Assembly (NCBI GenBank): GCA_937982515.1
Contig: CALJMB010000194.1
Location: 1 to 20,984, forward strand
DNA: 20,984 nucleotides
Origin: an uncultured Balneolaceae bacterium
Lineage (GTDB): Bacteria > Bacteroidota > Rhodothermia > Balneolales > Balneolaceae
Reading direction: 5' to 3'
Positions 15,210 to 20,984 of this stretch are shown here, piece by piece. Below the pieces are notes generated by a model. The model was given only the letters and a program-made list of their open reading frames with translations. It made no database searches and was not told the DNA's origin. Position 1 is the first letter of the stretch. Each line of letters opens with the position of its first letter. A program made the position numbers and the translations under genes.

Positions 15210-16757
15210 ATGCCCGATACCAAGAACTCATTTATCTCGAACATCTCCCGGGGCAACCGGATCAACCTGGCCATCACAATTATTATTCTGGTTGTGGGAC
15301 TTATATTCTCGGGACAATTCCCCCGCTTCGGAGAGCACTATGGCTTCTGGTCCCTCATGCCACCGTTCGTTGCCATTATCCTGGCTTTCTGGACCCGCGA
15401 GGTGATCAGCGCGCTGTTCGTGGGCATCGCCCTGGGGGGAATCATCTCCGGGCGAATTAACATCATCGACCAGTTCCTGATTCCCTCTATCGGCACGGAG
15501 GGTTTCGCGCTGATTCTGCTGGTGTATCTGTGGTCTCTGGGCGGGCTGATTGGCATCTGGACCCGCACCGGAGGGGCGCAACGATTTGGGGACTGGGCCG
15601 GTACCAAAATGGTGCGCGGGCGCCGGAGTGCCAAGTTCTTTACCTGGCTGATGGGCATGGTGTTTCACCAGGGCGGAACCATCAGCACCGTCCTTACAGG
15701 AGCAACAGTACGTCCCATAGCCGACAAGCACAAGGTCTCGCACGAAGAATTATCTTATCTGGTAGATTCTACCGCCTCGCCGGCAGCTACAGTCATCCCC
15801 TTCAATGTGTGGCCCATCTATATAGGAGGTTTGGTAGTTGGCACCATCCCCCTCTTTGACACGGTGCAAGACGGCATAGCCTTTTTCTTTCGGGCGCTTC
15901 CGTTCAACTTCTACGGTATTTTTGCGCTGTTGATCGCCCTGCTGTTTGCCCTGGAGTATCTGCCCTGGATTCCCGGCAAAAAGATGCGGCAGGCCATAGA
16001 ACGCGTGCAACGCACGGGAAAACTAGACCGGGACGGAGCCGAACCGATGGCCGCTGCTGAACTTACGCAAATGAACGTCCCTGCTCATTACCGGCCGGGC
16101 CTGATCGACTTCTTCGGACCCATCGGAACGCTCCTTGCCGTGGCCATCCTCCCTTACCTCTACACCTACTACTGGCTCGGAAATACAGACGAGCCTGCCC
16201 TGCTTATTGCCGAAGCCTTTGTGCTGGCTGTGCTGGCGGGTATGTTTATCGCCCTGGCCAAAGGCATGGACCTGCGCACCGTTATCGGGGGATTTGTGGA
16301 CGGATGCAAAGGCGTGACCATCGGTGGCATCATCCTGGCACTGGCTGTTTCGCTCAAAAGCGTGACCGATGCCGTGGGAACAGCCGCCTATGTGGTGGAC
16401 ATAGTGGAAGGCGTTATCTCTCCTGTTCTGCTTCCGGGCATGTTACTGTTGCTGTGCATGATCATATCCTTCTCTACCGGTACCTCTTGGGGCACGTTTG
16501 CCGTGGTATTTCCGGTAGCGATTCCACTGGCCTGGGCCATACTGCCGGATGAATTTTTCCTGACGCTCTGCTTCAGTGCCGTTGTAGGCGGAAGCGTGTT
16601 CGGCGATCAGTGCTCGCCCATCTCCGACACCACCATCCTCTCTTCGCTGGCCACCGGCTGCGACCTCATGGATCACGTCTACACCCAAATACCAATGGCC
16701 GTGACTGCTGTGAGCCTGGCCGGCATACTCTATACCGTTCTGGCTCTACTTAACTAA
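15210..16757 (+). CDS. Na+/H+ antiporter, NhaC family
   Basis: A 515-residue polytopic inner-membrane protein with about 12 hydrophobic segments, of the NhaC (ion transporter) family. Landmarks: GTISTVLTGATVRPIADKHKVSHEELSYLVDSTASPAATVIPFNVWPIYI in the middle (residues 155-210) and the C-terminal block FSTGTSWGTFAVVFPVAIPLAW ... GGSVFGDQCSPISDTTILSSLATGCDLMDHVYTQIPMA (about 425-495). Both are hallmark regions with Asp, Ser and Thr lining the ion path. Members exchange sodium and protons; a few exchange malate/lactate with sodium/proton, so the exact substrate is not proven. Start at the ATG at 15210 gives a cytosolic N-terminus before the first helix. The gene stands alone, with no Shine-Dalgarno. 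Confidence 0.92.
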   Translation: MPDTKNSFISNISRGNRINLAITIIILVVGLIFSGQFPRFGEHYGFWSLMPPFVAIILAFWTREVISALFVGIALGGIISGRINIIDQFLIPSIGTEGFALILLVYLWSLGGLIGIWTRTGGAQRFGDWAGTKMVRGRRSAKFFTWLMGMVFHQGGTISTVLTGATVRPIADKHKVSHEELSYLVDSTASPAATVIPFNVWPIYIGGLVVGTIPLFDTVQDGIAFFFRALPFNFYGIFALLIALLFALEYLPWIPGKKMRQAIERVQRTGKLDRDGAEPMAAAELTQMNVPAHYRPGLIDFFGPIGTLLAVAILPYLYTYYWLGNTDEPALLIAEAFVLAVLAGMFIALAKGMDLRTVIGGFVDGCKGVTIGGIILALAVSLKSVTDAVGTAAYVVDIVEGVISPVLLPGMLLLLCMIISFSTGTSWGTFAVVFPVAIPLAWAILPDEFFLTLCFSAVVGGSVFGDQCSPISDTTILSSLATGCDLMDHVYTQIPMAVTAVSLAGILYTVLALLN

Positions 16758-16815
16758 GCTCTCAATTGAATGTTCATGCCGTACCTCCACCACTCCGCTG
16801 CAGAACACCCTTTTC

Positions 16816-16850
16816 CACTGATCCGATCACTCCGAGTGATTGGATCAGTG
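16816..16850. other. 16-bp hairpin between convergent genes, no U-tract
   Basis: CACTGATCCGATCACT (16816-16831) pairs with AGTGATTGGATCAGTG (16835-16850) with one G-U and a 3-base loop, CCG. It sits in the 110-base space where nhaC (+) and the HU-like gene (-) converge, as a shared terminator would. Neither side has a run of U, so termination is only likely by position. Confidence 0.55.
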
Positions 16851-16867
16851 AGGGCAGGCCGCAGCTG

Positions 16868-17473
16868 TTACCCGTCATCCGGCTCTCCCGGCTCGTCCTT
16901 TTTGAAAATTCCGGCCACTTCATCGTTCAGATTAAATTCAACGGAACTTAGCTCATCACCCGTATTACGGATGTATCCAAAGTCCGGCAGGTAGCCGATG
17001 CCGTTCTCTATCAACTCATTATACGCCTGTTCGAGCTGCTCATAAAACGTTTGTTTCAGCTCCTCGAACGACGCGCCGGTGTGTTCAGCCAGTTTTCCGA
17101 TAAACGCTTCCACAGGGAAATCGAAAGCGGCCTCGATATTAATCTCATCCAGTGGCCGATCGCCAATGTTCCCGAGCTCTCCGCCATACTCTTGCTGCAG
17201 CTGTATCTGATCCCACATTTTGCGGGTCTCTTCCGGGTAATGGTGCAGTACATACCCACCCTCCGGATCCTTCTTCAGCCGCCCTATGCCAAAGGCATCG
17301 GCCTCTCCGAACTGTTCCAGTTCCAGGAATATTTTATAGATATGACGCCGGATCAGTTTTAATGCTTTTTCCTCATCCATGCCTTGTTGGCCGGCTATAA
17401 GTTTAGCTAGTTTCGTCAGCCGGTTTGTGTTTTCCGGATCAAACAACATACCTTCAGGTTTTTTAGGATCCAT
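16868..17473 (-). CDS. Acidic protein with two HU-like units
   Basis: A 201-residue soluble acidic protein, not recognised by name. Two segments line up: residues about 22-80 (KLAKLIAGQQGMDEEKALKL... LEQFGEADAFGIGRLKKD) and about 126-188 (FIGKLAEHTGASFEELKQTF... LIENGIGYLPDFGYIRNTG). Each shows a hydrophobic-K-hydrophobic start, a G-hydrophobic/A turn, a long helix, then a (G)FG-hydrophobic strand. This is the layout of the HU/IHF DNA-binding family (ELIxxIAxxTGL ... ALxxGxxVxLxGFGTF), but without the usual basic arm. It may be a divergent DNA-binding or architectural protein, or an HU-fold protein used for something else. ATG at 17473; the short upstream frame is not coding. Converges with nhaC. 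Confidence 0.7.
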   Translation of the reverse strand: MDPKKPEGMLFDPENTNRLTKLAKLIAGQQGMDEEKALKLIRRHIYKIFLELEQFGEADAFGIGRLKKDPEGGYVLHHYPEETRKMWDQIQLQQEYGGELGNIGDRPLDEINIEAAFDFPVEAFIGKLAEHTGASFEELKQTFYEQLEQAYNELIENGIGYLPDFGYIRNTGDELSSVEFNLNDEVAGIFKKDEPGEPDDG

Positions 17474-17705
17474 GGCGATGTGGTTTAGTTAACGATTGTC
17501 ATTCTTACCGAGGTCTGGAGCTGCCGCCTCTGCTAATAAGTATGTTTCACACCCTAAACCTTACAAAAAAAATGGGTCTTTTTATAAATTGATGTTTGCA
17601 CAGGCCGGAAAAGGGATGCTTATAAAGCCCGCCCGGTTTGGCAGCCGGCCCCGCCGGGTCTCCCGCCACGCCTTAACGGAGCTTCCGTCATTACTTGACA
17701 CAGCG

Positions 17706-17802
17706 CCTGCCAAGTAATGAGACCATGCTCTGCCAAGGCTTGACAGACAGCCTGCTAAGTAATCGCGGAGGCTCTGCCAAACAATGACGCAAGCGCTCTG
17801 CC
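17706..17802. repeat. Degenerate 22-24 bp tandem repeat
   Basis: Units starting YCTGCYAA occur at 17706, 17729, 17751 and 17773, and a shortened one (TCTGCCC) at 17797, spaced 23, 22, 22 and 24 bases. Units 1 and 3 continue AAGTAAT; unit 2 continues CTTGACAGACAG; unit 4 continues CAATGACG. This suggests a higher-order period of about 44 bases. A partial unit (ACTTGACACAG) lies before the first. Function unknown. Confidence 0.6.
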
Positions 17803-17846
17803 CCTTTCCGCCGGTAGCAGGGGCGTTTGTCCTTCCCCCATCAACG

Positions 17847-18028
17847 CTTGTCATGCTAAGCCTGTCGATGCATCCCCCCGATGCGAAGGATGCACGCGAC
17901 ACGGAGGCATCTACTCCTTCCGCATCTAGGTCAGGGCACCTGCCCCTTACGGGCACATCCTCACAGCTACGGGGATCCCTCGGTTGCGCCCCGCCAAACC
18001 CCGGCGGGACTCCGCCCGGGATGACAAG
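17847..18028. mobile_element. MITE-like dispersed element, copy A (182 bp)
   Basis: Bounded by CTTGTCAT (17847-17854) and ATGACAAG (18021-18028), a perfect 8-bp terminal inverted repeat. It carries no gene. Its ends are shared with the sequence at 20817 onward: about 42 of 47 bases at the left end and 53 of 58 bases at 17956-18013. The middle diverges. Non-coding, short, with inverted ends and repeated: this fits a miniature inverted-repeat element, but no target-site duplication was checked and no transposase is present. Confidence 0.6.
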
Positions 18029-18186
18029 CTTTATTTAGGATGGCAGGCTTTACTTCCAGAATGGCGGCAGCAAGGAGGCAGGATTCCATTTGCTAAAACA
18101 ACTCTCTGCGGCAGAGCTTCCCGTGGCCTCTGAATCCGGGCAAACCTTCCTGCTCACTGATCATTGTTCACTGATCACCGCTCCGT

Positions 18187-18444
18187 TTATGACTTGTAAA
18201 AGAGTTTGAAGTAGAGCAGCGTAAGGGCGAGGGCCAGGGTAACGGCGTTGGCGGCTATAACGGGGATGTCGTAAATGATGAGGCCGTAAATAAGCCAAAG
18301 CAGTGAACCGAGGCAGAAAATGCTGTACATCCCCAGAGAAAGATCGCCCGCGGACTTGGTCTTCCACGTTTTGAGCACTTGAGGTACAAAGGAGATGGTG
18401 GTAAGGGTACCGGCCAGCAGACCGAGCAGAGTAACAGTTGTCAT
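18187..18444 (-). CDS. SemiSWEET sugar transporter
   Basis: An 85-residue membrane protein with three hydrophobic segments (about residues 5-23, 38-57 and 61-81). It has the PQ-loop signature FVPQVLKTWKTKSAGDLSLG (19-38) of bacterial SemiSWEETs. These form a homodimer of two three-helix bundles and let sugars equilibrate across the inner membrane. Which sugar is moved is unknown. Length and topology match the family. It stands alone; the gap to ftsH upstream is 182 bases with no signal found, and there is no terminator after its stop. ATG at 18444. Confidence 0.92.
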   Translation of the reverse strand: MTTVTLLGLLAGTLTTISFVPQVLKTWKTKSAGDLSLGMYSIFCLGSLLWLIYGLIIYDIPVIAANAVTLALALTLLYFKLFYKS

Positions 18445-18626
18445 TATTGAATCAGATAAATTATTCCCATTGGGAGGTGCAATCAGGGTGATGAGCGGCC
18501 TTGGTGAGAGGCCCGGGCATAATCAGCCGCTTCTTAAAAAGGCTGCACCCGCCACAGTAAAAGCTGATTAAGATATCAGGATTGAGCCGAATATTCAAAG
18601 CTAATAACCCTATTTGCTACATTAGG

Positions 18627-20552
18627 TCAGCTTTCCTGTTCTTCTTCCCGGGGCTGTTCTTCTTTCATCCACTCCATTAACACTTCACCCGGCACTTCTT
18701 CTTTATCGAGCAGTTCCCGGGCCAGTCTGTCGAGCAGCGGCCGGTTTTCCTTGAGCGTGTGCACGGCCTTGTCAAAAGCCACTTCCAGGATGAGTTTAAC
18801 TTCCTGATCGATTTCGCGGGCAGTACTGTCGCTGTACTCGCGCCGGCTTCCGAGTTCTTCTCCCAGAAAGACCTGTTCTCTCTGCCCGCCGAAAGCCATA
18901 TTGCCGAATTTTTCACTCATGCCCCAGTCCAGTACCATCTTTCGGGCCAGCTGGGTGATCTGCTTCAAATCGTTTTCAGCCCCGCTTGTGGCCGTATCGA
19001 ATACCAGGCTCTCGGCCGCGCGTCCACCCATGATAACGGCCATACGATCGAGCATATACTTTTTCTCATACAGAAACTTTTCCCTTTCAGGGAGCTGCTG
19101 GGTCATTCCCATGGCTTTCCCGCGCGGTATAATAGTGACTTTGTGGATGGGGTCTGTGTTGGGTAGCACAGCCGCAACGACGGCGTGCCCCGCTTCATGA
19201 TAGGCCAGCAACTGTTTCTCTTCTTTAGAAAGCCGAATCCCTTCTCGTTTAAGCCCCATCATCACCTTGTCGCGAGCCTCGTCAACATCTTTCCGGTGGA
19301 TGGCTGTTCGTTTCTTTCGCGCGGCGATGAGAGCCGCTTCGTTCAACAGATTCCGCAGGTCGGCTCCGCTGAATCCCGGAGTGCCCCGCGCAATCTCTTC
19401 CAGGTCAACCTCGTCTGATACTTTTTTGTTGCGGGCGTGTATCTTCAGAATCTCTCTGCGGTGCTCCTGTGTGGGCAGGTTAACGGTAATCTGACGGTCG
19501 AACCTTCCCGGCCGCAGCAAGGCTTTATCCAGAATATCGGGGCGGTTTGTAGCGGCCATTACAATGACTCCCTCATTGGGTTCAAAGCCATCGAGTTCAG
19601 AGAGCATCTGGTTTAGCGTCTGCTCCCGTTCGTCGTGTCCGCCTCCCAGCCCGGCGCCGCGTTTGCGACCTATGGAGTCGAGCTCATCAATAAAAATAAT
19701 ACTGGGTTCTTTTTCCTTGGCCTTTTCAAACATATCACGCACCCTTTTGGCTCCGACGCCTACGAACATCTCCATAAAATCGGAACCGGTGATGGTAAAG
19801 AAAGGCACCCCGGCCTCGCCGGCCACAGCCCGCGCCAGCAGGGTCTTACCTGTGCCCGGGGGACCTACCAATAAAACCCCCTTGGGGATTTCTCCGCCGA
19901 GGGCGTCAAACCGGTCGGGACTCTTCAGGAAACTGACAATTTCCCTCAGCTCCGTCTTCGCGCCGCTCAACCCGGCCACATCGGCGAAGGTAGTATTGAC
20001 CTTTTCAGCGTCCTGCAGCTTAGCCTGGCTTTGGCCGATCTTAAACATGTTCTTGCCCTGCATCTGTATCTGCCGGAAAAACTGAATCCCTATAAAAAGC
20101 AGAAAGAACAGCGGCAGTCCCCAGAGCAGGGCCGTCCACCAGTTGAAGTCGCTTTGCGGCACACTTTGGATGCTTACGTTTTGTTCTTCCAGCAGGCCAA
20201 GCAACTCATCATCACCAAAGGAAGGCAGGTAGGTTACAAATTGGGAGGCCTCAAGGGTATCCTGTTCTGTTGCCCGGAGAACCGTTTCCTTCTTAAGTTG
20301 TCCGCTTATCTCTTCTCCCTGTATAACTACCCCTTCTACATTACCGGACTTAAGCTGCGCCCTGAATGTGCTGTACTCAATACTCGGGCGGCTGTTAAAC
20401 AGGCCGTTTTGAAAGTTGATCAACCAGAAAACCAGCAGCGCTGTTAGTATGATCCAGAAAAACACTCCCTGTCTGCCCCTGTAGTTGTTATTCTTATTGG
20501 AAGACCCGGGAGATTTGTTTTGGGCTGGACGTTCCTTTTCGTTCTTGCTCAT
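18627..20552 (-). CDS. ftsH: ATP-dependent zinc metalloprotease FtsH
   Basis: A hexameric inner-membrane AAA+ protease that removes misassembled and regulated proteins. From the ATG at 20552 it has 641 residues: a basic tail, membrane helix 1 (about 31-47), a periplasmic domain, and helix 2 (about 138-158). The AAA domain follows with Walker A GPPGTGKT (230-237), pore loop MFVGVG (around 263), Walker B IIFIDELD (Asp289, Glu290) and the second region of homology ATNRPDILDKALLRPGRFDR (334-353). The protease domain has HEAGH (452-456) and a third zinc ligand Asp528 in SGAEND. The ORF reaches a GTG at 20591, but the ATG gives a normal hydrophilic N-terminus. It is complete, with no adjacent gene in an operon. 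Confidence 0.98.
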   Translation of the reverse strand: MSKNEKERPAQNKSPGSSNKNNNYRGRQGVFFWIILTALLVFWLINFQNGLFNSRPSIEYSTFRAQLKSGNVEGVVIQGEEISGQLKKETVLRATEQDTLEASQFVTYLPSFGDDELLGLLEEQNVSIQSVPQSDFNWWTALLWGLPLFFLLFIGIQFFRQIQMQGKNMFKIGQSQAKLQDAEKVNTTFADVAGLSGAKTELREIVSFLKSPDRFDALGGEIPKGVLLVGPPGTGKTLLARAVAGEAGVPFFTITGSDFMEMFVGVGAKRVRDMFEKAKEKEPSIIFIDELDSIGRKRGAGLGGGHDEREQTLNQMLSELDGFEPNEGVIVMAATNRPDILDKALLRPGRFDRQITVNLPTQEHRREILKIHARNKKVSDEVDLEEIARGTPGFSGADLRNLLNEAALIAARKKRTAIHRKDVDEARDKVMMGLKREGIRLSKEEKQLLAYHEAGHAVVAAVLPNTDPIHKVTIIPRGKAMGMTQQLPEREKFLYEKKYMLDRMAVIMGGRAAESLVFDTATSGAENDLKQITQLARKMVLDWGMSEKFGNMAFGGQREQVFLGEELGSRREYSDSTAREIDQEVKLILEVAFDKAVHTLKENRPLLDRLARELLDKEEVPGEVLMEWMKEEQPREEEQES

Positions 20553-20816
20553 ATAGTTAAATAAGGAGTACTCTAAAATATTGACGATCACTTACTTATA
20601 GTCAGATATAGAGTAACGAAAGAAGACGGGGCTGTAATTCCATTTGTTTTTATATAACTATTCCGGGCCTAAACACCCGTGTTTACAGACGCTGCACTAA
20701 TCATTCCCTCTATGCAAAGCAGGGCTGTTGCATCTGCCGGATAAGAATATAGAACCCATAACGGGGCGTCAGTCCGGCCGCAGGAGCGGGGGATCTCCCT
20801 CCCCCCTGCAGCAATG
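20553..20816. other. Upstream region of ftsH
   Basis: Gene-free. It should hold the ftsH promoter, but no TAnnTTTG element with a suitable -33 partner was found on the minus strand. The bases from about 20700 on grade into the repeat copy B. Confidence 0.4.
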
Positions 20817-20984
20817 CCTGTCATGCTGAGCCTGTCGAAGCATCTCCCCGATGCAAAGGATGCCCGCCATAGGGGCACATGCCTGTGCTACATCCAGGCC
20901 GGGCACGTGCCTCTTACAGGTGCATCCTCACCGCTACGGGGATCCTGCGACTGCGCCCCGCCAAACCCCGGCGGGACTCCACTC
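20817..20984. mobile_element. MITE-like dispersed element, copy B (cut by window end)
   Basis: Same orientation as copy A and starting CCTGTCATGCTGAGCCTGTC. The left 47 bases differ from copy A at five positions, and 20923-20980 differs from 17956-18013 at five. The middle is unlike copy A. The right terminal repeat lies beyond the window, so full length is unknown. Together the two copies bracket semiSWEET and ftsH. Confidence 0.6.

Larger units (their letters stand above)
17474..18186. other. Repeat-rich gene-free region
   Basis: About 700 bases with no credible gene. Contents, in order: GC-rich sequence with an imperfect dyad CATTACTTG/CAAGTAATG (17689-17719), the 22-bp tandem repeats (17706-17802), the inverted-end element (17847-18028), and a doubled TCACTGATCA (18154-18163 and 18168-18177, period 14). 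Frames on both strands here are by-products of the repeats. Confidence 0.65.

Noticed and set aside
17582..17956. A 124-codon minus-strand frame similar to one at 20669-20878
   Set aside because: The similarity (RASFASGxCxDRLSMT) is just the translation of the repeated non-coding element; not a gene family.
17784..18038. An 84-codon plus-strand frame
   Set aside because: It lies entirely in the repeat region and covers the inverted-end element.
1..20984. CRISPR arrays, phage genes, toxin-antitoxin pairs, defence genes
   Set aside because: Looked for on both strands; no regularly spaced repeats with unique spacers and no recognisable gene of these types. The 22-bp tandem repeat has no spacers.

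Overview
The window looks like a chromosomal segment of a Bacteroidota-related bacterium, possibly a halotolerant Balneolota or Rhodothermota type. This is inference, from four observations. The tRNA-Val gene sits behind a textbook Bacteroidota promoter (TTTG, 19 bases, TATATTTG), and a second TAnnTTTG-type element lies before yajC. Most genes start without a Shine-Dalgarno sequence. Several proteins are clearly acidic. Gene content (FadI/FadJ pair, RibBA, SufE, secreted transglutaminase-like protein, LPP20-type lipoprotein) fits that group. No gene proves the taxonomy.

Layout. 1-1193: a VOC-fold protein (+) converges on an LPP20-like lipoprotein (-), which has its own hairpin terminator. 1463-3418: a secreted transglutaminase-like protein, then a cold-shock protein with a strong terminator. 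3491-5792, minus strand: sufE, and a yajC-ribBA unit with a recognisable promoter. 5839-9389, minus strand: a fadI-fadJ beta-oxidation operon preceded by a 12-bp palindrome that is a good operator candidate. 9491-9797: promoter, tRNA-Val(TAC) and two consecutive terminators. 9798-10783: about 1 kb with no credible gene, holding two hairpins built on the same stem, the second with a U-tract. 10784-11452: two small AT-rich unknown genes separated by a 19-bp perfect hairpin. 11741-13614, minus strand: an (alpha/alpha)6-barrel glycosidase of the GH100/debranching type with a uridine-kinase/PRK-type P-loop kinase. 14127-14897: a PlsC acyltransferase. 15210-16757: an NhaC-type antiporter. 16868-17473: an acidic protein that looks like two HU-like units in tandem. 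17700-18030 and 20817-end: dispersed repeats, including a 182-bp element with inverted ends present twice. 18187-20552: a SemiSWEET sugar transporter and FtsH.

Much of the window is housekeeping: membrane protein quality control (FtsH, YajC), Fe-S assembly (SufE), riboflavin synthesis (RibBA), fatty-acid degradation (FadI/FadJ), phospholipid synthesis (PlsC) and ion balance (NhaC). The glycosidase/kinase pair and SemiSWEET point to sugar or sugar-like solute use. I found no phage, CRISPR array, defence island, transposase gene or rRNA. The best candidates for something undescribed are the tandem-hairpin region after the tRNA, the glycosidase-kinase pair, the HU-like duplication and the inverted-repeat element. 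None is demonstrated from sequence alone.
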